A stretch of 64,000 nucleotides of DNA from an uncultured Cocleimonas sp. (lineage in GTDB: Bacteria > Pseudomonadota > Gammaproteobacteria > Thiotrichales > Thiotrichaceae), in NCBI RefSeq assembly GCF_947495625.1, contig NZ_CANLZW010000005.1:62001-126000 (forward strand), in the 5' to 3' direction. Shown here piece by piece: positions 46,946 to 54,880 of this stretch; the first letter of the stretch is position 1; each line of letters opens with the position of its first letter. Position numbers and translations under genes: made by a program. The notes below the pieces were generated by a model. It was not told the origin of the DNA, searched no databases, and saw nothing but the letters and a program-made list of their open reading frames with translations.

Positions 46946-47087
46946 TATTTTTCGTTATGTTTGAGTTAAACATTGAGTGAATCGCTGAGTAAAAAATTGA
47001 GTAAAAAAACTGGGTCAATAAACAAACAAAAGTGCTATTTAAAAGCACTAGATAAGAATAATAGATAAAAAAAGGGACTTTTTTATT

Positions 47088-47558
47088 ATGGGAGTAGAAA
47101 GCAAATATCTGCAAGATTACCGGCAGATGGAACGCGCAGACTTTGTTCATTTCATGAATGTACAAGTTCGCTGGGGTGATGCAGATGCTTTAGGGCACAT
47201 CAACAACACCTTATACGGACGCTATTACGAATCGTCTCGTTTAGACTATTTTGAAAAATTGATGGGTATGCACTTCACCCGTGAATTAACGTCTGGGGTG
47301 ATACTCGCAGACATGAAAATAGCCTATCTAAAACAACTTCATTATCCAACAGAAATAGAAATTGGCTCAAGAATTAGCCGTATGGGCAATAGTAGCCTTG
47401 ATTTTGAGGCAGCGGTATTTATCAAAGACAGTGAAGACTTGATTAGTACCTCAAGAGCAACACTGGTCTGGTTTGACTATAAAGCTGATAAGAATAAAAG
47501 CATTCCCGATGATAAACGTAAAATGATTAACGATTACGAACGTATTCCACCCGCTTAA
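47088..47558 (+). CDS. Acyl-CoA thioesterase (4HBT/hotdog)
   Basis: 156 residues. VQVRWGDADALGHINNTLYGRYYESSRLDYF is the YbgC/FadM-type hotdog motif, with the catalytic Asp and the GHINN turn. It hydrolyses acyl-CoA thioesters. AGGGA lies 9 bases before the ATG. It is the last plus-strand gene before a convergent enoyl-CoA hydratase, whose stop overlaps it by 4 bases. Confidence 0.9.
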   Translation: MGVESKYLQDYRQMERADFVHFMNVQVRWGDADALGHINNTLYGRYYESSRLDYFEKLMGMHFTRELTSGVILADMKIAYLKQLHYPTEIEIGSRISRMGNSSLDFEAAVFIKDSEDLISTSRATLVWFDYKADKNKSIPDDKRKMINDYERIPPA

Positions 47559-48370
47559 GTCCCGCTAAATTTAGGCTTTCGTTTCGCCAGAAAAGCATCA
47601 ACTGCTTCATGGTGGTCATTAGTGTGATGGCACATTGCCTGAACGTTAGCGCAGTTTTCCAGAAACTCGGGTAACTCTTGTTGTTGCGCGTGTTTCAGTA
47701 AACGCTTGGTATGTCGAATCGTTAAAGGAGGTTTAGAGGCAATAGAGCTAGCCAGTTCCAATGCTCTATCTAACAGATTATCGGCATCAACAACGTCGAG
47801 TAATAAGCCAAGCTCTTTAGCTTCTTGTGCCTCAACCAGACGACCGGTAAAGGTTAATTCAGCGGCTTTTTGATAACCGATGAGTCGCTGTAAAAACCAG
47901 GCACCACCATCGCCGGGAATAATACCCAGGTTGATAAAGGTTTCACCAAATAGCGCATTCGTAGAACCAATACGGAAATCGCACATACAGCTAAGATCCA
48001 TCCCTGCGCCAATGGCAGCCCCATTAACCGCAGCAATAATAGGAATTTCAGCTTTATGAATAGCCAGCGGAATGCGTTGAATATTTTGTCGGTATTGCTT
48101 TTGGATATCATCAACAGAACCACCAAACATGCCAGTTTTATCCTGCATCTCTTTGATGTTTCCACCGGCACTAAAGGATTTACCAGAACCCGTAATAATG
48201 AGCACAGACACATCACTATTCGCATTCGCCCAGGCAACGGTATTCACAATGTCATCTACCAGCGTGGTGCCCGTTAGCGCATTACGGACATCGTCACGTT
48301 CAAAGGTGAGCGTGGCAATACGGTCTTTTAAAGTGAGAGTAGAATCGATTGTTTTGGCGAGTGCGGACAT
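47555..48370 (-). CDS. Enoyl-CoA hydratase/isomerase family protein
   Basis: 271 residues, crotonase fold. SFSAGGNIKEM forms the CoA/oxyanion loop and VNGAAIGAGMDLSCMCDFRIGS the second oxyanion hole; MFGGSVDDIQKQY supplies the variable active-site region. Only one of the two glutamates of classical hydratases is clearly placed (ALFGETFINLGIIPGDGG), so isomerase or hydrolase activity is also possible. Near genes for acyl-CoA dehydrogenase and thioesterase, it fits acyl-CoA degradation. Confidence 0.88.
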   Translation of the reverse strand: MSALAKTIDSTLTLKDRIATLTFERDDVRNALTGTTLVDDIVNTVAWANANSDVSVLIITGSGKSFSAGGNIKEMQDKTGMFGGSVDDIQKQYRQNIQRIPLAIHKAEIPIIAAVNGAAIGAGMDLSCMCDFRIGSTNALFGETFINLGIIPGDGGAWFLQRLIGYQKAAELTFTGRLVEAQEAKELGLLLDVVDADNLLDRALELASSIASKPPLTIRHTKRLLKHAQQQELPEFLENCANVQAMCHHTNDHHEAVDAFLAKRKPKFSGT

Positions 48371-48474
48371 ACGTAAAACCTTGGCTTTGCTTGAGTAATA
48401 AAGAGGAATATTTGATTTTGAATTTTATCATAATTAACGTAATAAAAGAGTTGGAACGGCGTTTTAACGGCACT

Positions 48475-48674
48475 AAAAAACCTACTGTATACACGCTAAG
48501 TCATACTGTCGCTTCAGCAAGCGATCTATGTCTAAGCTTTGACATAGATATTCGGCTGCGCCTCACCCTTCGGGTCGTCGTCATTGCATTCCAACGTTGT
48601 CTCGGCTTTGCCTCGGCTGAGTTGTCCATTTCTGAGAAACGAAATGATAATCTCATGCTAAGTAGGGGGGTGAT
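48475..48674 (+). repeat. Dispersed G-run element, copy 12 (longest, multi-hairpin)
   Basis: About 200 bp. After A6-CCTACTG come hairpins TCGCTT/AAGCGA, ATCTATGTC/GACATAGAT (9 bp perfect), the conserved block ATATTCGGCTGCGCCTCACCC with an ACCC/GGGT hairpin, CTCGGCT, and CATTTC/GAAATG, ending CTAAGTAGG plus GGGGTGAT immediately before the start codon of the next gene. Confidence 0.82.
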
Positions 48675-50009
48675 ATGCTAGAAGCCGTTGTAGCGATATT
48701 TGTCCACGAGAATGATATTTACAGTATCAGACGTCAAAATTACCTCAAAGCATTCCCCGGATACATAGCCTTTCCTGGTGGCAAGGTCGATCCGGAAGAT
48801 TACGAATTCGATTTCCAACATCCTTTGATTGAGGAATATCCTGCACACGAAATGGGCGCATTATTCCGCGAAATAGATGAGGAGCTGGGTTACTCCATCG
48901 AAACAGCGATGAGTCAGAACAACGTCACTGAAGTCTCAAAACTGGGCACCGCAGTCACGCCACCTTTCGAAAAGTTTCGTTTCAACGCGCACTACTACAA
49001 AGTCGTGTTAACAGAAAAACCCGAGTTAGCGGCTGATGACGGCGAAATCGCCTGGGCAGGTTGGCTGCCGCATTCCGAACTGAATGAAAAATACCACTCG
49101 GGTGAAAGCCTGATGGTGGTGCCCACAGTAAGAACCATCGAACACCTGTGTGAAGATATCACCACTCAGGAAATACCAAAGCTAAACCTGGAATACGATG
49201 TAGAACAAGAGTTACCCTATGTCGAATTATTAAAAGGCGTGGGCTATATACCGGTCCCATCAAATACCTTGCCTCCGGCGCATACCACAAATAGTTTATT
49301 ATTAGGTGAAGAAGGCAGTTTAAAGGTGATTACTGATCCCTCTCCTGAATCGGATGAGGTTTTGACCAAGCTAATTAATACTATGCAAGGTCTTAACGTA
49401 GAAGCGATTCTGCTGACGCATCATCACCCCGATCATCACGAAAGAGCGCCGCAACTCGCGCGTCATCTAAAGCTTCCCATTTTGTGTACGAAGATCACCC
49501 ATCAACGCTTATTAAACAGAAATGGCGCAGACTATTTAGACGGCATCGAAATCAAAACGATTTCACAAAATGACAAAATAACAACATGGTTAGGCAAAGA
49601 CGTGATTTGCCAGGAACTACCCGGACACGATGACGGCATGGTCGGTTTAGCCACCGAAGATATGTCGTGGTTTTATGTCAGTGATCTAGTCGAGCCATTC
49701 ACCACAGTCGTAATCCCTGAACCAGAAGGGGATATGCAGGTGTATTTCGACACCTTGCAACGCGTGATAGATTTAAATCCCAAAGTGATCATTCCCTCAC
49801 ACGGAATTCCCATGGGAGGGATTCATTTGCTAGAGCAAACCTTGCAACATCGGATAGAACGCGAACAGCAAATTATCAATTTGGTGAATGGTGGTTTAGA
49901 CGAAGATGGGATTGTTGATAAATTGTATGGTGGTTTGGATGAGAGATTGCTGCCATTAGCGCATCAGAATGTCAGGCAGCATTTGAGGAAGATTGGGATT
50001 GCCTTCTGA
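48675..50009 (+). CDS. NUDIX hydrolase-metallo-beta-lactamase fusion
   Basis: 444 residues. Residues 1-165 are a NUDIX domain with FPGGKVDPEDYEFDF and FREIDEELGY giving the G...REx2EExG box, interrupted by an insertion of about 15 residues. Residues 200-440 are an MBL-fold hydrolase with LLTHHHPDHHERA (HxHxDH), GHDDGM and a C-terminal winged helix as in LACTB2-like nucleases. This fusion is known in proteobacteria. The only ribosome binding site for the ATG is the G-run of copy 12, four bases away, so translation seems to use the repeat. Confidence 0.88.
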   Translation: MLEAVVAIFVHENDIYSIRRQNYLKAFPGYIAFPGGKVDPEDYEFDFQHPLIEEYPAHEMGALFREIDEELGYSIETAMSQNNVTEVSKLGTAVTPPFEKFRFNAHYYKVVLTEKPELAADDGEIAWAGWLPHSELNEKYHSGESLMVVPTVRTIEHLCEDITTQEIPKLNLEYDVEQELPYVELLKGVGYIPVPSNTLPPAHTTNSLLLGEEGSLKVITDPSPESDEVLTKLINTMQGLNVEAILLTHHHPDHHERAPQLARHLKLPILCTKITHQRLLNRNGADYLDGIEIKTISQNDKITTWLGKDVICQELPGHDDGMVGLATEDMSWFYVSDLVEPFTTVVIPEPEGDMQVYFDTLQRVIDLNPKVIIPSHGIPMGGIHLLEQTLQHRIEREQQIINLVNGGLDEDGIVDKLYGGLDERLLPLAHQNVRQHLRKIGIAF

Positions 50010-50066
50010 GGCTTAACAAAAGCCAAGAAGGGTGCTTCATAATTGAGTTAACTGTTTTGTTTTATT

Positions 50067-50846
50067 TTATTTATCTTCAATTAGAAAACCTTTAACTTTT
50101 TTCACTCTTTTTTCCTTAAATTTTATTGTACCTCCATCAGAACTGGGCCACATTTTTTTTAAATATTTATCTGTAATAATAATATTTTTTCCTGTAGATA
50201 ATTTTGTTGCCCGAAATACACATTCGCCAAAAGCTTTAGGGTGCTTTTCACCTTCCAAACCAACCAAAGAGACTAGGGTTTTACTCAAAGATAAGCCTAC
50301 TCCCAAATTTATTGGGGGCAAAGAATATCTTTCAGAGAGCTCTTGATTAACTATTTCGCGAGTATCACCAATTATGTTTCTTGCAGCGTTATAGGAAGAG
50401 TAAATAGCATCACTTTTTTTGTCAGAATCTACTTTGAAAAGTGCCAAAACACCATCTCCGAGATACTCAGTTACATTACCATCTTTGTATTTAATTGTTT
50501 GAGCTATTGCCGGAAGTAAAGCTGAGGTTTCATAATAAACCCTTTCCAAGCCTGTTACTTTTGAGGTTTTTTTACTAATAGCATTTATTAAATGTTTACT
50601 CGAATCTCTCATATCAGCAACCAAAGCTATAAATTCATCTATTACGGTATAATTATCTTGAACTTTAGGGTGTCCTGGTATTTTTGATGGTTCTGATTCT
50701 GATTTATCTAATACTGATTCACTAAATGTTGCATGTTCAAGAGCTACAGCTAATTGATGGCCACCCTTTTTCCAGTGTTCTTCAGCTTTATCAAGTGATT
50801 GATTAACAATGATTCTTATTTCTTGTTCTTGGTTTTGAGTGAGCAT
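50067..50846 (-). CDS. Second class III nucleotidyl cyclase, linked to a PycTM-like effector
   Basis: 259 residues from the ATG at 50846, which lies two bases after the effector stop; a longer frame to 50906 overlaps that gene and is less likely. An N-terminal helical part of about 65 residues is followed by a class III cyclase domain: first metal Asp78 in FIALVADMRDSS, second Asp131 in EYLGDGVLALF, and INLGVGLSLSKTLVSLVG with FRATKLS near the end. All catalytic positions I can judge are kept. It differs strongly from the cyclase at 51829. Tight coupling to the membrane effector suggests it makes the cyclic nucleotide that gates it. Confidence 0.8.
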   Translation of the reverse strand: MLTQNQEQEIRIIVNQSLDKAEEHWKKGGHQLAVALEHATFSESVLDKSESEPSKIPGHPKVQDNYTVIDEFIALVADMRDSSKHLINAISKKTSKVTGLERVYYETSALLPAIAQTIKYKDGNVTEYLGDGVLALFKVDSDKKSDAIYSSYNAARNIIGDTREIVNQELSERYSLPPINLGVGLSLSKTLVSLVGLEGEKHPKAFGECVFRATKLSTGKNIIITDKYLKKMWPSSDGGTIKFKEKRVKKVKGFLIEDK

Positions 50847-50848
50847 AC

Positions 50849-51415
50849 CTAAATAACCTTTAGCAAAAGATCTAGTAACCAGCAAATACCACCAAACAAT
50901 AGCCAAAAATAAGTAGCCTTAAATAACAAGCTAGAGCGGTGTATTTTTATATCTCTTATATAGTTAAGTTTCATCTTTTCAAATGTAAGCTCTTGAACTA
51001 ATTCTTCTTCATCTGCTGGTATTATATTTACATAATCATTTATATTATTTTTTGATTTTATTGGAAAATTAAAAAAATAATCTATTGTAGAGAGAGGAAA
51101 AATAGACGCACCATAAAAAACCCCATTAGGTTTTCCCCCTTCAATTTGTTCGGCGGGGTTTGATATAGATACTACTGTTTTAAACAATAAATATATGGAT
51201 AAAAGCCAGAGTACTATCGTCGGAGTAATAATCCACCAATAGTTATGAGAAACAGTTACTAGGCTATTTCCTACTGCTACTATATTTTTCAATGCAGTAA
51301 TAGGTAGAAAAACTACAACAAACATAAAGCTCGCTTTTATATCTACTGCCCTAATTATCGACTGTGTATCCTCAATTGATTTGTAAAGGAACTCGATTTT
51401 TTGATTAAAATCCAA
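50849..51415 (-). CDS. Pycsar-like membrane effector (PycTM/DUF5706-like)
   Basis: 188 residues with membrane helices near 28-48, 57-83 and 167-188. The N-terminal EFLYKSIEDTQSIIRAVDIKASFMF matches the signature of Pycsar transmembrane effectors (helix, then D-x-K-A before the first membrane helix). Such effectors respond to cCMP or cUMP and damage the inner membrane, causing abortive infection (established for PycTM). Here it precedes its cyclase, the reverse of the usual cyclase-effector order. No element lies between it and the cyclase; a dispersed repeat and REP sequences lie upstream. Confidence 0.72.
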   Translation of the reverse strand: MDFNQKIEFLYKSIEDTQSIIRAVDIKASFMFVVVFLPITALKNIVAVGNSLVTVSHNYWWIITPTIVLWLLSIYLLFKTVVSISNPAEQIEGGKPNGVFYGASIFPLSTIDYFFNFPIKSKNNINDYVNIIPADEEELVQELTFEKMKLNYIRDIKIHRSSLLFKATYFWLLFGGICWLLDLLLKVI

Positions 51416-51524
51416 ATTTAATCTCTCCGTCTAGTTTTATAAAGTGAACTATAGTTCTTATAAATAGTTCTATTTGTATAGCATACAATTAATCTTATGC
51501 TTTTTATAGATTTAAATAATTAAG

Positions 51525-51552
51525 AAAAAGTGCCTAAAAGTAGGGGGGTGTC
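51525..51552 (+). repeat. Dispersed G-run element, copy 13 (mini)
   Basis: A5, GTG, stem CCTA, loop AAAG, stem TAGG, GGGGTGTC. It lies inside the Pycsar-like locus between the decayed effector and the intact effector, opposite in direction to both. Confidence 0.82.
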
Positions 51553-51576
51553 ATTTTAACGCTATGTATCGCAGAC

Positions 51577-51606
51577 GTAGCCTAGATAAGCGATAGCTCA
51601 TCTGGG
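51577..51606 (+). repeat. REP-like hairpin with GTAG head
   Basis: GTAG followed by CCTAGAT / ATCTGGG (one mismatch) around AAGCGATAGCTC. The GTAG tetranucleotide plus imperfect palindrome is the layout of REP sequences recognised by RAYT transposases; a RAYT gene is 1.2 kb away. Confidence 0.55.
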
Positions 51607-51628
51607 TTTCGAGAGATTGACTATCAAA

Positions 51629-51680
51629 AAGTAGATGAAATAATCATGCGTCAGATGGCGCAAGTTTATTTCATCTACTT
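51629..51680. repeat. Perfect 15-bp stem-loop
   Basis: AAGTAGATGAAATAA pairs with TTATTTCATCTACTT across a 22-base loop that itself forms TGCG/CGCA. It lies just downstream of the effector remnant; it could be another REP-type unit or a transcript end for the cyclase. Confidence 0.65.
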
Positions 51681-51687
51681 ATGCGGG

Positions 51688-51836
51688 TTAACGCGTTAAA
51701 TGATTCCATATTTTTCCAATTGTAGAGATAGGAATGAATGATCCGGTAAGTAATGTTGCTACTTTTACATCAACAGATCTGATTGTTGATTGGGCATCAT
51801 GTATTGCAGAAATAATAAACTCACTTTTTTATCCAT
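51688..51836 (-). pseudogene. Frameshifted, truncated PycTM-like effector
   Basis: An ATG at 51836 overlaps the cyclase stop (ATGGATAA), but the A-run after it has six A where seven would restore the frame. In the restored frame the product reads MDKKSEFIISAIHDAQSTIRS then VDVKVATLLTGSF, closely similar to the first 45 residues of the intact effector at 51415, and ends at a TAA at 51688 after about 49 codons; the rest of the gene is gone. The original order was therefore cyclase-effector, as in described Pycsar systems. Confidence 0.78.
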
Positions 51837-52551
51837 TGTTTTCGACCCATTCATTCATACTCAAATTAATTACACACCCGTGATAACAATCACGCTCGTA
51901 ATTTTTTGAAAGTAGTTTTTTGTAAGTGTCGTTAAGGTTGTCATAAAACACATTTGAGACCATCATCTCGGAATCACTGTAGGTCTTATTTCCATAAGAA
52001 CACAGCTTGGCTGCTTCGCCAACAAGTTTTCCGAGCCAAACTACTTCATTGATTCCACTACCTTTATAACCAGATTTAATCATTAATGATGAACCATAGG
52101 AAATTCCGATTCCTACCGTTAACTCTGAGTAACCTTTCTTCTTGTATTTGATATTTAATATATCGATTAAGGATGAAGCTTTAGCTCCGACAGAAAATAA
52201 TTCATCGACGTCCTTTTTTTTAGGTGTGTCACAAATCCCCCACACTGCATCACCTTCAATATACAACTCATTAATCTTTAAGTGGCTTTTAAGTACCGCG
52301 ATTAGTTCTGAGATATAAGTTTTATATATTTTTGCTAAAACTGGCCTAGTATGTTTTTCATTTAGATCCTTGGAGCCGCGAATATCAATAAAAATAGCTG
52401 AACAATCAACATAATACCCGTTATTGAATGTTAATGAGCTTCTTAGTGGAATTGACTTTTTATCCTCATATGAAGCATCAGATCCGTCTAAAACTTCATC
52501 AACTCTCTCTATGCTCTTATTGAAATCGTAGTAACTATAGTTTGCTTCCAT
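51829..52551 (-). CDS. pycC: Pycsar-type pyrimidine cyclase PycC
   Basis: 240 residues, class III nucleotidyl cyclase of the Pycsar clade: YYVDCSAIFIDIRGSKDLNE (metal Asp56), HTRPVLAKIYKTYISELIAVL, YIEGDAVWGICDTP (Asp101), VGIGISYGSSLMIKSGYKGSG and VVWLGKLVGEAAKLCSYGNK. These blocks are typical of PycC enzymes that make cUMP or cCMP on phage infection. The N-terminal 40 residues are variable. Intact, but its own effector directly downstream is broken, so it may now serve the second effector 400 bases further on or be idle. Confidence 0.85.
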   Translation of the reverse strand: MEANYSYYDFNKSIERVDEVLDGSDASYEDKKSIPLRSSLTFNNGYYVDCSAIFIDIRGSKDLNEKHTRPVLAKIYKTYISELIAVLKSHLKINELYIEGDAVWGICDTPKKKDVDELFSVGAKASSLIDILNIKYKKKGYSELTVGIGISYGSSLMIKSGYKGSGINEVVWLGKLVGEAAKLCSYGNKTYSDSEMMVSNVFYDNLNDTYKKLLSKNYERDCYHGCVINLSMNEWVENNG

Positions 52552-52713
52552 AAGCTTCCTTTGTGTATGAATGTATTATGTAAATAAGTCAGTTTTATTA
52601 TGACAGAACTTCTTTATTATATAGAAATAAATTGCTTAAAAGAATTATGGGTGTGATCTATTGTTTCATTGCCTTGTGACTGATTGCTTTCCTCTACAAT
52701 TATCTAAAGCACG

Positions 52714-52795
52714 GTAGGTTGGGCTGACGCTAGGAAGCCCAACATATATCAACGCTCATCAATTCTGTTGGGCTTCGTACCTCACCCCAACCTAC
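52714..52795. repeat. Inverted REP pair (BIME-like)
   Basis: REP 1 at 52714-52743: GTAGGTTGGGCT-GACGCTAGG-AAGCCCAAC. REP 2 at 52767-52795 is the inverted counterpart, ending CCCCAACCTAC. GTAG heads face outward. This GTAGGTTGGGxTGA...CCCAAC type is widespread and usually mobilised by a RAYT transposase; the RAYT gene starts about 50 bases downstream. Confidence 0.85.
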
Positions 52796-52843
52796 AATCA
52801 GATTAATAAGCAACAGATTTTATTGATGTGTTACGCTGAAACT

Positions 52844-53377
52844 ATGAAATACAGGCGTGCGAATATTAAAGGAGGAACTTATTTTTTCACTGTCAACATG
52901 GCAGATCGAAAAAATACGTTCCTGGTGGATGAATTCGATAAACTGCGTGTAAGTATAAATAAGGTAAAACATCGTCACCCATTTGTACTTGATGCGATGG
53001 TTGTGTTACCAGATCATTTACATTTGATGATGACTTTGCATGAAGGGGATAATGATTTTGCTACTCGTATTATGTTATTCAAATCTGGTTTTTCCCGTCA
53101 AATACCTAAGACAGAGAAAATTAATTCTAGTAGAGAGTCAAAACGTGAACGCGGTATTTGGCAAAGACGATACTGGGAGCATTTGATTCACGATGAAACA
53201 GACTTTGCGAAACATGTTGATTACATTCACTATAATCCAGTGAAGCATGGGTATGTTGAACGTGCTGTTGATTGGAAGTTTTCGACCTTACATTCGTATG
53301 TTAAAAAAGGTCTGCTAACGGCTGATTGGGGTTGTGCTGAGGAATCTTTATCGATGCAATTATTTGGTGAAAGGTAG
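52844..53377 (+). CDS. REP-associated tyrosine transposase (RAYT)
   Basis: 177 residues of the Y1 single-stranded DNA transposase family. MKYRRANIKGGTYFFTVNMADR is the typical start; LPDHLHLMM is the HUH metal motif and HVDYIHYNPVKHGYVERAVDW carries the catalytic tyrosine. It nicks at GTAG-headed REP hairpins. The start at 52844 is preferred over a TTG at 52823 because homologues begin at this MxYRR motif. It is intact and flanked by its REP pair upstream and by copy 14 of the dispersed repeat downstream. Confidence 0.92.
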   Translation: MKYRRANIKGGTYFFTVNMADRKNTFLVDEFDKLRVSINKVKHRHPFVLDAMVVLPDHLHLMMTLHEGDNDFATRIMLFKSGFSRQIPKTEKINSSRESKRERGIWQRRYWEHLIHDETDFAKHVDYIHYNPVKHGYVERAVDWKFSTLHSYVKKGLLTADWGCAEESLSMQLFGER

Positions 53378-53433
53378 GTTAATTTGACGTTGGGGATATA
53401 TTTATTTAATCGTTAGATTGATAGCCTTTCTTT

Positions 53434-53462
53434 AAAAAAACGATTGAAAGTAGGGGGGTGAC
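53434..53462 (+). repeat. Dispersed G-run element, copy 14 (mini, left arm degenerate)
   Basis: A7, CGATTGAAAG, TAGG, GGGGTGAC. The right half is intact, but the left arm no longer pairs. It lies between the RAYT gene and a convergent CYTH gene. Confidence 0.75.
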
Positions 53463-53529
53463 CTAACAATAAATTAATAAACAGAAGATCAATCTAGCGA
53501 CCTATTTATCTAAAAGCCTCGTAAAAATC

Positions 53530-53994
53530 TCACCATTGGCTATAAGGATTATTCAACAATGAAACATTAAAATATTTCGATTCCCCTGTAACTTCTTTAA
53601 CAATCCATTTTGGTAGAGAAACACTTTCAGATTCGGACTGAACCTCAACCTCGGCGACAACTAACCCTTCATTCTGGCCGTGAAAGATATCGATTTCCCA
53701 AGTGTGTTTTTCATGAATAATTTCATATCTGGTTTTATCAACAACGCCACCACTACATAGCTCTTTAATAATATTCGTCGCATCATCTATTGGAATTTGA
53801 TATTCAAACTCTGAGCGAGTAAAACCAATAACCTCTCCCTTTAAAGTAAGAAAGGCTTTATCGCCTATGATTCTTGTTCTTACCACGGTTTTATCATTCG
53901 TACCTATAAAGCCTTGTGATATTAGCTTTCCATCAGGCAGATCACCGATGAGCCCAAGATCTATCAAAAACTTTCTTTCTATTTCTTTAGCCAT
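53530..53994 (-). CDS. CYTH-domain inorganic triphosphatase
   Basis: 154 residues: EIERKFL at residues 4-10 is the ExExK tunnel motif; RTRIIGDKAFLTLKGE and FEYQIP, KTRYEI and WEIDIFHG supply the acidic/basic tunnel walls, VAEVEV the final strand. Similar to NeuTTM-like triphosphatases that hydrolyse tripolyphosphate. Monocistronic. Confidence 0.9.
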   Translation of the reverse strand: MAKEIERKFLIDLGLIGDLPDGKLISQGFIGTNDKTVVRTRIIGDKAFLTLKGEVIGFTRSEFEYQIPIDDATNIIKELCSGGVVDKTRYEIIHEKHTWEIDIFHGQNEGLVVAEVEVQSESESVSLPKWIVKEVTGESKYFNVSLLNNPYSQW

Positions 53995-54099
53995 GATCTG
54001 CCTTTCCTATTAAGGTTAACGCCTTGCTTTGCCTTATGTAACAAAACGGATACCTGCTTTTTATATTTCATTTTCCCAAATCAAAGTGTTATTGTTATT

Positions 54100-54127
54100 A
54101 AAAGTGCCACCAAAGGTGGGGGGTGAC
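54100..54127 (+). repeat. Dispersed G-run element, copy 15 (mini, compensated stem)
   Basis: A4, GTG, stem CCACC, loop AAA, stem GGTGG, GGGGTGAC. A five-base arm change on both sides. A C7 tract with TCAT (54138-54150) just downstream partly pairs with the G-run, so a larger hairpin is possible. Confidence 0.8.
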
Positions 54128-54175
54128 TTAAGATAAATCATCCCCCCCTATATTGATTGAATCTACTTAATTGGA

Positions 54176-54880
54176 TTAAGATAGTAACAAGCCACCATCA
54201 ACATCAATCGTTGTACCTGTGACAAAATCATTTTGTATTGCGAAGATAATTCCTTGTGCCACTTCTTCTGGTTTACCTGCTCTTGGGATTAGATTTTTTG
54301 CCGTGAGTTTATTGTAATGTGCTTCACGTGCTTCACCTTCAAGTGTAACCATTGGCGTGTCGATTAAACCAGGAGAAACGGTATTGATTCGCTTTGGTTT
54401 GACTTCTTTTGCAACGCCACGCACAAACGCTTCAACCGCACCACCAACCGATGAAATGGCGATTTGTCCCGGGTTGCAATAACGCGCAGGTGTGCCACTG
54501 ACTAATACGATTGCACCGGAAACAGAGAGGTGTTCTAAACCATAACGAACCACATTGGTATAACCCCAGAGTTTCGCAAACGATGCTTGATAGCCATCCA
54601 TATCCATTTCGGCGAATGGGCCAATGGCACGTCCGCCACCGGTGGCTGCACTGACTAAAATATCGATAGGACCGCATTCTGCAAATAATGCTTGAACGGC
54701 TTCTTTGTCGAGTACATCACATTTCATTACGCTGGTGTTTGCAGGTAGTTCTGTGACTTTATCCGGGTTACGACCAACAGCAATAACCTCCGCGCCTAAG
54801 TCTGATAGTTGTTGTACCGTGGCTAAACCAATGCCAGATGTGCCGCCGAATACTACTGCTTTTTTGCCTTTTATTTCCAT
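54176..54880 (-). CDS. Atypical short-chain dehydrogenase/reductase lacking YxxxK
   Basis: 234 residues, SDR fold. Cofactor loop GGTSGIG (12-18) and VSPGLIDTPM are present, and NVVRYGLEHL plus IVLVSGT follow the usual course. The catalytic YxxxK position reads ISSVG (142-146), so Tyr and Lys are both missing. This is a known divergent subgroup (SDR proteins ending ...DVDGGLLLS). It may bind NAD(P) without oxidoreductase activity or use other residues. Confidence 0.8.
   Translation of the reverse strand: MEIKGKKAVVFGGTSGIGLATVQQLSDLGAEVIAVGRNPDKVTELPANTSVMKCDVLDKEAVQALFAECGPIDILVSAATGGGRAIGPFAEMDMDGYQASFAKLWGYTNVVRYGLEHLSVSGAIVLVSGTPARYCNPGQIAISSVGGAVEAFVRGVAKEVKPKRINTVSPGLIDTPMVTLEGEAREAHYNKLTAKNLIPRAGKPEEVAQGIIFAIQNDFVTGTTIDVDGGLLLS

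Noticed and set aside
47854-48237. 127-codon minus-strand ORF inside the enoyl-CoA hydratase gene
   Set aside because: Out-of-frame shadow of a well-conserved gene, with composition unlike a real protein.
48349-48681. 110-codon plus-strand ORF ending at the NUDIX-MBL start
   Set aside because: It consists mostly of the long repeat copy 12 read in one frame.
51553-51700. attC-like site: TTTAACGC near 51555 and GCGTTAAA near 51693 flanking hairpins, suggesting an integron cassette end
   Set aside because: The end cores do not fit RYYYAAC/GTTRRRY on both sides, the internal hairpin is off-centre, and the surrounding genes are long, not cassette-like, with no integrase in the window.
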